Source: Dissulfurirhabdus thermomarina (GTDB lineage: Bacteria; Desulfobacterota; Dissulfuribacteria; Dissulfuribacterales; Dissulfurirhabdaceae). Taken from it: a DNA stretch of 64,000 bases. A program made the position numbers and the translations under genes. Numbering within the stretch: position 1 is the first letter of the stretch; the number at the start of each line of letters is the position of its first letter. The DNA lies in the NCBI RefSeq assembly GCF_012979235.1, contig NZ_JAATWC010000005.1:62001-126000 (forward strand). The letters run 5' to 3'. Positions 35,108-43,989 of the stretch are shown here, one piece after another. The notes under the pieces were generated by a model. That model was not told where the DNA came from. It saw only the letters and a list, made by a program, of their open reading frames with translations, and searched no databases.

Positions 35108-36452
35108 GCGGCGGGCGCTCTTCATATTTCCCCGGACGCCGGGGGCGGTCACCGCCAACGACGCGGTCTTTCCCTTTCCCCTGGTGGGGTTGTCCCAGCT
35201 GGCCGCCTACTTCGAGCCCGACTTCGAGGTCCGCATCCACGACGAGACCCGGGCCCCCCTTCGGCGCCTTCCGGCGGCGGACCTCGTCCTGGTGACCACC
35301 CTCACCTCCACCGCGGCGCGGGCCTACGAGATCGCCGACGCCTACCGGGCCGCCGGGGTGCCGGTGGTGCTGGGCGGGGTCCACGCCACCATGCTCCCCG
35401 AAGAGGCCGCCCCCCACGCCGACGCGGTGGTGGTGGGAGAGGCCGAGCCCGTCATGGAGCGCCTCGTGGCCGACGCCGCCGCCGGGCGCCTGCGGCCGGT
35501 CTACCGGGCCGAGACGCGGCCGGACCTGGACGACCTTCCCGTGCCGGCCGTGCACCTCCTCAGCCGGCGTCACCGTTTCTTCATGGGCGGCATCCAGACC
35601 AGCCGGGGCTGCCCCCAGCGCTGCAACTTCTGCTCGGTGCCCGCCACCTTCGGCCGACGGCTCCGGGTGAAATCCCTCGGGGCCCTCGACCGGGAGCTGG
35701 CGGCCCTGGCCCGGGTCACCCGCCGCCGGCTCTTCGTGGTGGACGACAACTTCACCCTGGCCCGGGAGCGGGCCCTGGCCATCCTGGAGCTCTTCCGGCG
35801 CCACGGCTTCCGCTGGATGGGTTTTTCGAACCTGGCCGTGAGCGAGGACGAGGACTTCCTCCGGGCCCTGCGCCGGAGCGGCTGCCTGTCGCTCTTCATC
35901 GGCTTCGAGTCGCTGCACGCCCACGCCCTCTTTCACAAGAACGACCGCTATCACGACCCGGCGGAGATGCGCCGGGCCGTGGCGCGGATCCACGCCCACG
36001 GGATCGGCATCCAGGGCTCCTTCATCTTCGGCTTCGACGGCGAGGGGCCGGAGGTCTTCGAGGAGACCGCGGCCTTCATCCAGGAGACGGGGATCGAGCT
36101 GCCCGCCGTGAACATCCTGACCCCCTTCCCGGGCACGGCCCTCTTCGACGAGATGGAGCGGGCCGGGCGGCTCCTCCACCGCGACTGGTCCCGCTACGAC
36201 ATGAGCCACGTGGTCTTCGAGCCCCGGGGGATGACGCCGGCGGAGCTCCAGCAGGGCTACGCCTGGACCCTCAAGTACCTCGCCTCTCCCACCTCCATCC
36301 TCCGGCGTCTGGGTCGGCGGACGGTGGACACCCCCTACTTCCTGGTGGCGAACTTCGCCCTCCGCAACGCCCAGACCCGGCTCGCCCGCCGCCTCTGGAA
36401 CCCGCCGGTGCAGGCGGATCTCGAATCCAGGGGGTTGCTGTGCCGCTCGTGA
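35079..36452 (+). CDS. B12-binding-type radical SAM protein (2)
   Basis: 457 residues. The N-terminal domain has VLGGVHATMLPEEAAPHADAVVVGEAE, whose GGVHAT and VGEAE parts are typical of cobalamin-binding radical SAM proteins, followed by CPQRCNFC (Cys178, 182, 185). It resembles the protein encoded at 43990 along its length (EIADAYR/EIADAFR, FGFDGEGPEVFEE, PFPGTALFDEME), so the two are probably paralogues. I chose the ATG at 35079 because the core begins shortly after; it gives a 29-base overlap with the preceding gene. Confidence 0.85.
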   Translation: MSWRTPRTARRRALFIFPRTPGAVTANDAVFPFPLVGLSQLAAYFEPDFEVRIHDETRAPLRRLPAADLVLVTTLTSTAARAYEIADAYRAAGVPVVLGGVHATMLPEEAAPHADAVVVGEAEPVMERLVADAAAGRLRPVYRAETRPDLDDLPVPAVHLLSRRHRFFMGGIQTSRGCPQRCNFCSVPATFGRRLRVKSLGALDRELAALARVTRRRLFVVDDNFTLARERALAILELFRRHGFRWMGFSNLAVSEDEDFLRALRRSGCLSLFIGFESLHAHALFHKNDRYHDPAEMRRAVARIHAHGIGIQGSFIFGFDGEGPEVFEETAAFIQETGIELPAVNILTPFPGTALFDEMERAGRLLHRDWSRYDMSHVVFEPRGMTPAELQQGYAWTLKYLASPTSILRRLGRRTVDTPYFLVANFALRNAQTRLARRLWNPPVQADLESRGLLCRS

Positions 36453-36922
36453 CCAAGGTGGGGATCGTGGTGGCGGCCTACCTCGCCACCGGGCGGACGG
36501 GGGGCATCTTCGCCTGCCTGGCCCTGGGGGCCTCGCCCCTGGCGGCGCTCCTCATGGCCCTCTTCATGGACTTCGTCCAGATCCCCCTTTACGGGGTGGT
36601 GCTCGAGGCCTCGCGCCGCCACGTGCGCGCCTTCGACCGGGCGGGCCGGTGGGTCCGGGCGCGGCACGAGCGCTGGCAGGCCCGGCTCGCCGAGGAGCGG
36701 GGCGTCTGGGCCCGGCTCGCCCGCCACCATCCCCTGGCCGTGGTGGCGGTCTCCATGGTGCCCTTCCGGGGCTGCGGGGTCTTCTCCGCCGCGGTGCTCG
36801 CCTTTCTCCTGGGGATCGGCCGTCTCCGGGGAACGGCCCTCATCATGGCGGGGTCGCTGTTGGGCTCGGTGCTGACCCTCCTCGTCTTCTTCTACCCGGT
36901 CCGGTGGCTCCATGGCGGCTAG
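36440..36922 (+). CDS. Small integral membrane protein
   Basis: 160 residues with about four hydrophobic segments (residues 5-22, 28-50, 100-125 and 130-155) and a very basic central loop (about 55-95, rich in Arg and Glu). It has similarity in layout to small multidrug-export-like proteins but I cannot assign a family firmly. It starts at GTG overlapping the upstream stop and overlaps the next gene, so it is part of the operon; a role in moving the product across the inner membrane is only a guess. Confidence 0.65.
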   Translation: MPLVTKVGIVVAAYLATGRTGGIFACLALGASPLAALLMALFMDFVQIPLYGVVLEASRRHVRAFDRAGRWVRARHERWQARLAEERGVWARLARHHPLAVVAVSMVPFRGCGVFSAAVLAFLLGIGRLRGTALIMAGSLLGSVLTLLVFFYPVRWLHGG

Positions 36923-37586
36923 GGTACGGGTCCCGGAGGGGCGGGAGGTGGACGCCGGGGCCTTGGACCTCTTCGCCCGGGCCGCCGCCCTCGGCGCCCC
37001 CATGGCCGCCTTCCGCGTCCGGCGGATCCTCGGCGGGGCGCTCCGGCCCGGGGCCCGCCTCCTCGACGTGGGGACTGGGCCCGGGACCATCCCGCTGCGC
37101 CTGGCCCGGGCCTGCCCGGGGCTGGCCGCCGTCGGGCTCGACGTGAGCCTCGGGATGCTCGGGCGGGCCAGGCGGTTCCGGCGCCGGGCGGGGGCGGCCC
37201 TGGACCTCGTGGCGGCCGACGCCGCCCGGCTGCCCTTCCGGGATGGCACCCTGGACGTGGTGATCTCCCTCTTCGCGTTGCATCACCTCGACCGGGTGGA
37301 TACCCTTCTGGCCGAGGCGGACCGGGTGCTCCGGCCCGGGGGCGTCTTTCTCCTCATCGACTTCCGCCGGGACATGCCGGGGGTGTGCTTCCGCCTCGCC
37401 GATGCCGCCTGGCGGGCCGCCTTCTGGTGGGGCCCCGGCCGGAGCGGGTTCGCCGATTCCGTTCGGTCGGCCTGGACGCCGGGGGAGGCCGCGGAGGCCA
37501 TCGCCGCGGCGGAGCTCGAGGGGTACGAGGTGCACGCCAATTCCATGGAACTCTGGATCCACCGGAACCTCGGGGGGGCGCGGTGA
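36912..37586 (+). CDS. Class I SAM-dependent methyltransferase
   Basis: 224 residues: LLDVGTGPGTIPLRLA (50-65) is motif I, GLDVSLGML motif II, and ISLFALHHLDRVDTLLAEADRVLRPGG motif III (short form FALHHLDRV, VLRPGG). This is the UbiE/Methyltransf_11 type, common in quinone, lipid and polyketide pathways. It probably methylates the cluster product. ATG within the previous gene; its stop overlaps the GTG of the LolA-like gene. Confidence 0.87.
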   Translation: MAARVRVPEGREVDAGALDLFARAAALGAPMAAFRVRRILGGALRPGARLLDVGTGPGTIPLRLARACPGLAAVGLDVSLGMLGRARRFRRRAGAALDLVAADAARLPFRDGTLDVVISLFALHHLDRVDTLLAEADRVLRPGGVFLLIDFRRDMPGVCFRLADAAWRAAFWWGPGRSGFADSVRSAWTPGEAAEAIAAAELEGYEVHANSMELWIHRNLGGAR

Positions 37587-38254
37587 GGGGCCGTCTCCTT
37601 TCGGCCTGCCTGGTCTGCCTGGTCTTCCTCGGCCCGTGGGGCGCCGCGATCCGCGCCGCGGACCCGTCGGGGTGGCGCCGGCTCCAGGGGGCGGAGCGGG
37701 CGGCGGTGCTTCGCCGCCTCGCCGAGGCCCGGCGGCGGGTGCGGACCTTCCAGGCCGACTTCGTGGAGGTCCGCCGCGTGCCGCCGCTCGCCCGCGAGCT
37801 CCGTTACTCGGGGCGCCTCTACTACCGGGCGGAGGGCTTCCTCCTTCTCCGGTACCGGGAGCCCCTGGACCACGTCATCCGGGTACGGGGGGGCGAGGTC
37901 CTCTTCTACGTCCCCGGAAGCGGCACCGCCGACGTCGTGGCCCTTTCCGAGGCCCGGGGGATGGCGGGCCGGCCGGACCTCTTCGGGGGCGGCCCCGCCG
38001 CCTTCACGGGGGAGGTCTGGGCCGGTTCCGGGGCCTACCGGCTGGTGGAGGGTGATCCACAGTCGGGGCGGCGTGTGGAGATCGACCTGGACGGCGGGTC
38101 TCTCTTGGCCCGGCGGATTCGGATCGAGGCCGACGGCGGCGCCGTGACGGAGATCCGCCTCGCCCGGTCCCTGGAGAACGCGCCGCTTCCGCCGGAGGTG
38201 GCGGATTTCGCGCCGCCGCCGGGCACCGAGATCCACCGGGTGGGGGGGCCGTGA
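37583..38254 (+). CDS. LolA-like outer-membrane lipoprotein carrier protein
   Basis: 223 residues. A signal peptide (about 1-25, ending IRAADPSG) places it in the periplasm. The mature part has the LolA/LolB-like half-barrel features: LAEARRRVRTFQADFVEVR, SGRLYYRAEGFLLLRYREP and a late FAPPPGTEIHRV. LolA binds acyl chains of lipoproteins; LolA paralogues inside aryl-polyene-type clusters are thought to carry the lipid product to the outer membrane. It lies between a methyltransferase and a ketosynthase, with 4-base overlaps at both ends. Confidence 0.85.
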   Translation: MRGRLLSACLVCLVFLGPWGAAIRAADPSGWRRLQGAERAAVLRRLAEARRRVRTFQADFVEVRRVPPLARELRYSGRLYYRAEGFLLLRYREPLDHVIRVRGGEVLFYVPGSGTADVVALSEARGMAGRPDLFGGGPAAFTGEVWAGSGAYRLVEGDPQSGRRVEIDLDGGSLLARRIRIEADGGAVTEIRLARSLENAPLPPEVADFAPPPGTEIHRVGGP

Positions 38255-40599
38255 GCACCCGGGGCCCGGCAGGCGGAGCCGGAGCGGCCACCGTGGTGGC
38301 GGGGCTCGGGGCGGTCTCGCCCCTGGGGGCCGGCCGGGCGGCCCTCTGGGCCGGGGCGGCCGCCGGCCGGGCCGCCTTCGGCCCCATCCGCCTCTTCGAC
38401 ACCACCGGGCACCGGACCGGCGCGGCCTCGGAGGTGACGGCGCCGCCCGAGCCGCCCCGCCGGCGCCTGCCGGCGGCGGAACTCTCCCGGGCCGACCGCT
38501 TCGCCCTCGCCGCCGCCGCCGAGGCCCTCTCGGACGCGGGGCTCCTCGACCCGGAGACGGGTCTTGCCGCCGACCCGGACATGGGGATCGTGGTGGGGAC
38601 CGCGGCCGGGGGGATCCTCGGCCTCGAGGCCTTCTTCCGGGCCCGGTTCGAGGGCCGGGTGCCCGAACACCCCCGCCGGATGCTGGCCTCCTTCGCCCTC
38701 TCGGCCGTCGCCGCCAACCTCGCCCGGGAGTTCGGCATCCGGGGCCCGAGGCTCACCACGGCCACGGTCTGTTCCTCCAGCGGCCTCGCCCTCGCCGCCG
38801 CCCACGAGCTCCTCCGGTGGGGAGCGGCGGCCCGGGTGCTGGTGGTGGGGGCGGAGGGCCTCTCCGAGGTCACCCATGCCGGCTTCAACAGCCTGCGCGC
38901 CGTGGCCCCCGACCGGTGCCGTCCCTTCGACCGGGACCGGCGGGGCCTGGTCCTGGGCGAAGGCGCCGGGGCCGTCGTCCTGGAGCGCCGCCCCGCCCGG
39001 CCGGGGGAGGTGGTGCTGCGCGGCTACGGCCTCACCACGGACCTCCATCACTTCACCGCCCCGGAGCCCAAGGGAGAGGCGGTGGCGGCGACCCTCCGCG
39101 CGGCCCTCGACTCGGCGGGTCTCGGCCCGGCCGACGTGGACTACGTGAACGCCCACGGGACCGGGACCCCCTTGAACGACGCCGCCGAGGCCCGGGGGAT
39201 CGCGGCCGTCCTGGGGAAGGTCCCCGTCTCGTCCTCGAAGTCCGTCTTCGGCCATGCCCTCGGGGCGGCCAGCGCCCTGGAGGCGCTGGTCACGGCCCGG
39301 GCCCTCCGGGAGGAGACGGTGCCCCCGACGGCGGGGCTCGAGGCGCCGGACCCGGCCTGCGCGGGGCTGGACCTCGTGCGCGGGGAGGCCCGCCGGGCGC
39401 CGCTCCGCCACGCCCTCTCCAACTCCTTTGCCTTCGGGGGGAGCAACGTCGCCCTGGCCTTCTCCCGGGAGGCGGGGGCCGAGGCCGCCCCCGCCTCGGC
39501 CGGCCGCCCGGTGATCACCGGCATGGGGGCGGTCTCGCCCTTCGGGCCCGGGGTCGGCCCGCTGGCCGAGGCCTTGCGGGAGGGGCGGACGGGGCTCCGG
39601 GACCTGGCCGCCTTCGGGGCGGAATGGGGCGGTTTCCTCGGCGGGGCCGTGGACCTCGAGGCCGTGAAGGGCCGGGTGCCCCCGGCCCGGCGGCGGCACC
39701 TCAACCGGATGGGCCTCTTCCTGGAGGCGGCGGTGGACGAGGCCCTGGCGTCGGCGGGGATCGAGCCCCGGGGGCTCGGCCCGGTGCCCCTGGTCTACGG
39801 CTCGGCCTTCGGGTGCGCCGGCAACGTCCACGGGTTCTTCACCACGCTGCTCGCCGAGGGGCCGAGGGCGGCATCGCCCCAGGATTTCAAGCTCTCCGTC
39901 ACCAACGCCCCGGCGGCGCTGGCGGCCCAGCGGCTCGGGATCCACGGCCCGGTCTGGGTCTTTTCCGCGGACGAGGCCTCCTGGGAGGCCGCCCTCCACT
40001 GGGGGTGCGACCTCGTCCGCCGGGGCGGGGCGCGGCGCGTGGTGGTGGCCGCGGCGGAGGAACTGGGGGATGCCATCCTGGCCATCCACCGGGCCCTGGG
40101 CTTCGTGGCGCCCGGCCCGGGCCCCGGCTATCGGCTGGGGGAGGGGGCGGTGGCCGCCGTGGTGGAGGCGGAGGCGGCCGCCCGGGAGCGCGGGGCGAGG
40201 GTCCTGGGGCGGGTGGCCGGCTGGGCCGCAGCCCGGGACGCCGCGTGCGGACCCCAGGAGTTCCCGGCGGATCCGGCGGTGGTGGAGACCCTCTGTCGGG
40301 GTCTCTTCGGTGCCGAAGCGACGGGGCTTTCCGGGCGGGGGGTCCTCCTCGTTCCGGGGGGCGGACACCCCGCGGCGGAGGGGATCCTCGACCGGGCCGC
40401 GGCCCGGCTGGCCGCCGAGCTCCCCGGCTGGGAGGTCCTCCGGCCCCGGGCCCCCTTCGGCGAGTCGGGGGCGGCCGGCGGCCTGGGCCTTACGGCCTTG
40501 CTGGCCGGGGAGCGTCCCGGGGGAGCCCTGGTCCTCACGGCGGCCCGGGGAGGCACCCTTGCCGCCACCCTGGTGGCGCCTGGGAGGGGGCATGCCTGA
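38251..40599 (+). CDS. Fused ketosynthase - inactive ketosynthase protein
   Basis: 782 residues in two thiolase-fold halves. Half 1 (about 12-405) is complete: Cys174 in ATVCSSSGLA, His302 in NAHGTGTP and His335 in SVFGHALG. Half 2 (from about 419, VITGMGAVSPFGPGV) has WVFSADEASWEAA at the active-site helix, with Glu in place of Cys, and no HGTGT, so it is a chain-length-factor or decarboxylase-like partner. KS and CLF are usually separate proteins; a fusion in one chain is unusual. It starts at GTG overlapping the LolA-like gene and ends inside the FAD oxidoreductase start. Confidence 0.88.
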   Translation: MSTRGPAGGAGAATVVAGLGAVSPLGAGRAALWAGAAAGRAAFGPIRLFDTTGHRTGAASEVTAPPEPPRRRLPAAELSRADRFALAAAAEALSDAGLLDPETGLAADPDMGIVVGTAAGGILGLEAFFRARFEGRVPEHPRRMLASFALSAVAANLAREFGIRGPRLTTATVCSSSGLALAAAHELLRWGAAARVLVVGAEGLSEVTHAGFNSLRAVAPDRCRPFDRDRRGLVLGEGAGAVVLERRPARPGEVVLRGYGLTTDLHHFTAPEPKGEAVAATLRAALDSAGLGPADVDYVNAHGTGTPLNDAAEARGIAAVLGKVPVSSSKSVFGHALGAASALEALVTARALREETVPPTAGLEAPDPACAGLDLVRGEARRAPLRHALSNSFAFGGSNVALAFSREAGAEAAPASAGRPVITGMGAVSPFGPGVGPLAEALREGRTGLRDLAAFGAEWGGFLGGAVDLEAVKGRVPPARRRHLNRMGLFLEAAVDEALASAGIEPRGLGPVPLVYGSAFGCAGNVHGFFTTLLAEGPRAASPQDFKLSVTNAPAALAAQRLGIHGPVWVFSADEASWEAALHWGCDLVRRGGARRVVVAAAEELGDAILAIHRALGFVAPGPGPGYRLGEGAVAAVVEAEAAARERGARVLGRVAGWAAARDAACGPQEFPADPAVVETLCRGLFGAEATGLSGRGVLLVPGGGHPAAEGILDRAAARLAAELPGWEVLRPRAPFGESGAAGGLGLTALLAGERPGGALVLTAARGGTLAATLVAPGRGHA

Positions 40600-42034
40600 G
40601 CGGGCCGACGTGGTGGTGGCGGGCGCGGGGCTCGGGGGGCTGAGCTGTGCGGCGCTCCTGGCCCGGGCGGGCCGGCGCGTGGTGGTCCTCGAGAAGAACC
40701 GGCGGCCCGGGGGTTATGCCGCCACCTTCGAGTCGCGGGGCCACCGGTTCGACATCGCCACGCAGGCCCTGGGAGGGTGCGAACCCGAGGGCCCGGTCCG
40801 GCGTCTCCTCCGGGACGTCGGGGCGGAGGCGGCGGTCCGGTTCCTCCCCTGCGAACCGGCCCGGGTCTACTTCTTCGAGGACGGGCAGGCGCCCTACGTC
40901 CAGCACGGGAGCTGGACCGCCCAGATGAGGGCCCTCGCCGCGCGCTTCCCGGAACACCGGGCGCTGCTCGAGGCCTGCTATGGGGTCTTCTCGGGCCTCC
41001 TCGACGAGCTCACCCGGGTCGGCCTCGAGGGACGGCGCGACGTCCCCTTCGGTTTCTCGCGCCGCTACCCCCTCCTGGCCCGCTACGGCAAGGCCAGCGT
41101 CCGGGACTTCCTGGAAGAGCGGGAGGTCCCGGCGGCTCTCGGCCGCCTCCTCACCGCCCGGGCGGGGTACTGCCTCCTTCCCCCGGAACGCCTCTCCCTG
41201 GTGGGGTTCGCCTGCACGGAGATGACCTACGGCCACGGGGCCTGGATGGTGGCGGGCGGGGTGGCCCGGCTCGTCTCGGCCCTGGCCGACGCCCTCCGGC
41301 GCCACGGGGGGCGGCTCCTCGCCGGCCGGGCAGCCGCCGCCATCCTCACCCGGGACGGGCGCACCCGCGGGGTGCGGACCCGGGACGGCGCCGTGGTGGA
41401 GGCCCCGGCCGTGGTGGCGGCCGCCGCCGCGGGCCCTGCGCTCACCCGGTGGCTGGACGACCCGGGGCTCCTCCCGGCGGGCTACCGGCGCAAGCTGGCC
41501 CGCCTGCGGCCCAGCGGTTCCTACTTCGTGGCCTACTACTCAGTGCCCGAGGAGGCCGTGGCGGATCTCTGGCCCAACATGGAGATCCACGGCCGGGGGC
41601 CGGCCGAGCCCTCGGTCTTCTACGTCCTGGTCCCGTCCCTGGTGGACCGGGAGGCGGCGCCCGAGGGCCGGCACTGCCTCTGCCTCAGCGTGCCGCTGGA
41701 GGGGGGCGCACGGCCCTCCGCCGGGGAGCGCCGCGCCCTCCGCGCCCGGGTGGAGGGGGCCCTCGTGGCCCGCTTCCCCAGCCTGGCGGGCCGGCTGGAG
41801 CCCCTCTTCGAGCTTGGGCCCGACCACCTCGCCCTCATGACGGCAAACCCCGGGGGGGCGGCCTACGGGTGGGACCAGATTCCCGAACAGGCGGGGATCT
41901 ACCGATTGAATCTCAAGACGCCGGTCCCGGGCCTGTACCTGGCCGGGCACTGGACCATGCCCGGCGGGGGCATCGCCGGGGTGATGACATCCGGGCGGCT
42001 CGCCGCCCGCGCGATCCTGGAGGAGATGGCATGA
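40592..42034 (+). CDS. CrtI/CrtISO-like FAD-dependent oxidoreductase
   Basis: 480 residues. N-terminal FAD motif GAGLGGLSCAALLARAG (11-27) and LEKNRRPGGYAATFES; C-terminal PGLYLAGHWTMPGGGIAGVMTSGRLAA, where GGGIAGVM is typical of phytoene desaturase-type enzymes. Relatives desaturate or isomerise long conjugated chains. In this cluster it could introduce conjugated double bonds, or prepare a chain for radical cyclisation. A carotenoid role is less likely since no phytoene synthase gene is near. Confidence 0.87.
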   Translation: MPERADVVVAGAGLGGLSCAALLARAGRRVVVLEKNRRPGGYAATFESRGHRFDIATQALGGCEPEGPVRRLLRDVGAEAAVRFLPCEPARVYFFEDGQAPYVQHGSWTAQMRALAARFPEHRALLEACYGVFSGLLDELTRVGLEGRRDVPFGFSRRYPLLARYGKASVRDFLEEREVPAALGRLLTARAGYCLLPPERLSLVGFACTEMTYGHGAWMVAGGVARLVSALADALRRHGGRLLAGRAAAAILTRDGRTRGVRTRDGAVVEAPAVVAAAAAGPALTRWLDDPGLLPAGYRRKLARLRPSGSYFVAYYSVPEEAVADLWPNMEIHGRGPAEPSVFYVLVPSLVDREAAPEGRHCLCLSVPLEGGARPSAGERRALRARVEGALVARFPSLAGRLEPLFELGPDHLALMTANPGGAAYGWDQIPEQAGIYRLNLKTPVPGLYLAGHWTMPGGGIAGVMTSGRLAARAILEEMA

Positions 42035-43584
42035 GCCGAGCCACAGCGAACCCGAAACCCGTCAAGTTCCTGCTGGTGGACCCCCCGCACCGGATCTGGG
42101 ACATCCTGAAGGCCTGGGTCCCGAGCCCGGGATGCCTCCAGCTGGCCGCCTTCCTCGAGGACGAGTTCAACCTCGACTTCATGGACTGCACCCTGAACCG
42201 GCGGCCCTGGCACGACCTCGAGGCCAAGCTCCGGGCCGACCGGCCCGACGTGGTGGGCATCAGCATCGGCTGCACCTACTTCACCTACGACGGCTACAAC
42301 GCCGCGGCCCTGGTGAAGGACGTCCTCCCGGATGCCGTGGTCGTCGTGGGCGGCGCCCATCCCACGCTGAACGCCGAGGAGTGCCTGGCCGAGTGCCCCG
42401 AGATCGACTTCATCTGCATGGGGGAGGGGGAGCTCACCATGCGGGAATTCCTCCGCACCGTGGCGGACGGGAACCCCGACTTCTCCCGCGTGAAGGGGCT
42501 CTGCTACCGGGGGCCCGACGGGCGTCCCGTCTTCACTGGAAAGCGGGAGCTCATCGAGGACCTCGACACCCTCCCCATGCCCGCCTACCACCTGGTGGAC
42601 ATGGAGCATCCCTACATCGGGCTCCCCTCGGAGGGGGACCGGGCCTTCCTGGTGAACTTCGCCCGGGGCTGCGGCTTCCGGTGCAAGTTCTGCTCGGAGT
42701 CCGTCTTCTGGGAGCGGCGGTGGCGGGGCCGGAGCCCGGAACTCATCGGCGAGGAGCTCGAACTCCTCAAGAAGAAGTACAACCGGGACACCTTCTACGT
42801 GGGGGACAACATCTTCAACTTCACCCGGGAGCGGGGCATCGGCTTCATCGAGGAGATGAAGCGGCGCCGGCTCGGGCAGCACTTCTGGCTCCAGAGCCGC
42901 GCCGACCTCGTGGTGCGCGACGAGGACCTCATGCCGGGGTTCAAGGAGGCCGGGGTCTACCAGTTCATGATCGGCGTGGAGTACACGAAGCAGGAGACCC
43001 TGGACGAGCTCAACAAGCAGGTCTCCATGGAGACGGTGGAACGGGCCATGCAGATCCTCAAGCGCCACGGCTTCATGATCATGGCCACCCTCATGATCGG
43101 CCACTGGGACGAGACCAAGGAGGACCGGGAGCGGCTCTTCGACTTCTGCACCCGGTACGTGAACCACTTCGGGCTCAACGTGGTGACGCCGCTGCCGGGA
43201 ACGGAATTCTACAAGGAGATGAAGGCCCTCGGCCGCATCAAGGACTTCGACTACCGGAAGTTCGACTACATCCAGGCCGTGATGCCCACCCGGGAGATCG
43301 ACGACCTGGACAAGATCACCGAGCTCCACCTGGGCATGATCCGGCGCTTCTACTGGCGGCCCATCGAGCTGTGGCGGATGTTCTTCTCGCCGAACCCCAT
43401 CCTGCGCCACCACCACAAGTATTTCATGAAGTACGGCTTCGAGGTGATGATGCACGAGGTCTTCGGCCGTCCCCTCTGGACCCAGGACAACTACCAGACC
43501 TTCGAGAGCTTCCTCCGGGAGCGGGGGAGGCCCATCCGGGGCGGGTTCCGGGGCTACGAGCCCGACGAGACCGTGGAGCTCTAG
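42031..43584 (+). CDS. B12-binding-type radical SAM protein (3)
   Basis: 517 residues. The N-terminal cobalamin-binding-type domain has LLVDPPHRIWDI, VGISIGCTYFTYD and VVVVGGAHPTLNAEE; the radical SAM motif is CGFRCKFC (Cys214, 218, 221). The core contains YVGDNIFNF and FMIGVEYTKQETLDELNKQV. The sequence is more Lys- and Tyr-rich than the other radical SAM proteins here, and belongs to the BchE/hopanoid methylase-like group by layout. It is translationally coupled (ATGA) to the oxidoreductase gene and is the last plus-strand gene before the inserted minus-strand one. Confidence 0.87.
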   Translation: MSRATANPKPVKFLLVDPPHRIWDILKAWVPSPGCLQLAAFLEDEFNLDFMDCTLNRRPWHDLEAKLRADRPDVVGISIGCTYFTYDGYNAAALVKDVLPDAVVVVGGAHPTLNAEECLAECPEIDFICMGEGELTMREFLRTVADGNPDFSRVKGLCYRGPDGRPVFTGKRELIEDLDTLPMPAYHLVDMEHPYIGLPSEGDRAFLVNFARGCGFRCKFCSESVFWERRWRGRSPELIGEELELLKKKYNRDTFYVGDNIFNFTRERGIGFIEEMKRRRLGQHFWLQSRADLVVRDEDLMPGFKEAGVYQFMIGVEYTKQETLDELNKQVSMETVERAMQILKRHGFMIMATLMIGHWDETKEDRERLFDFCTRYVNHFGLNVVTPLPGTEFYKEMKALGRIKDFDYRKFDYIQAVMPTREIDDLDKITELHLGMIRRFYWRPIELWRMFFSPNPILRHHHKYFMKYGFEVMMHEVFGRPLWTQDNYQTFESFLRERGRPIRGGFRGYEPDETVEL

Positions 43585-43602
43585 TCGGAGAGGCCGTTTC
43601 GT

Positions 43603-43989
43603 TCAGGCCGCGCCGGCAAGGCGCCGCCAGGCCGCCTTCCAGGCCCGGGCCGTGGCCAGGGCGCGGCCGCGGCGGAGGAAGACCCGGATCTCGAAGGCCA
43701 CGGTCCGGGGCGTGCCGTCGGGCTCCCTCCAGGCCACTTCCACCACGTAGAACGTGGAGCTGTAGGTCTTCTTCTGGTAGGCTCGGACGTTGTCGATCCG
43801 GTCGAGGGGGACGGCGATCTCCGTGGCCGGGATGCCTTCTTCGGGCTTGGGCGACAGGCGCAGGCGGAAGCCCCGGGGCGACAGCTCCGCCTGCCCGAGC
43901 TGTTGGCGCTCGGGAAGGCCGAGGGAACTGGCGTGAAAGATGACCCGGGTCTTGAGGCGCGGGGCCCCGGAACGTTTCAGCAGGCACAT
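43603..43989 (-). CDS. Hypothetical protein, 128 residues, divergent from a radical SAM gene
   Basis: No family recognised. The middle resembles a compact beta-rich domain: IAVPLDRIDNVRAYQKK, then TFYVVEVAWREPDGTPRTVAFEIRVF, suggesting a PH- or GRAM-like fold. The C-terminus is Arg/Ala-rich and helical. Its ATG directly abuts the ATG of the divergent gene (CATATG at 43987-43992). It is the only minus-strand gene inside the cluster. Confidence 0.65.
   Translation of the reverse strand: MCLLKRSGAPRLKTRVIFHASSLGLPERQQLGQAELSPRGFRLRLSPKPEEGIPATEIAVPLDRIDNVRAYQKKTYSSTFYVVEVAWREPDGTPRTVAFEIRVFLRRGRALATARAWKAAWRRLAGAA

Noticed and set aside
40592-42034. FAD oxidoreductase as a carotenoid desaturase in a carotenoid locus
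   Set aside because: No phytoene synthase or cyclase is nearby; the setting is fatty-acid-like.
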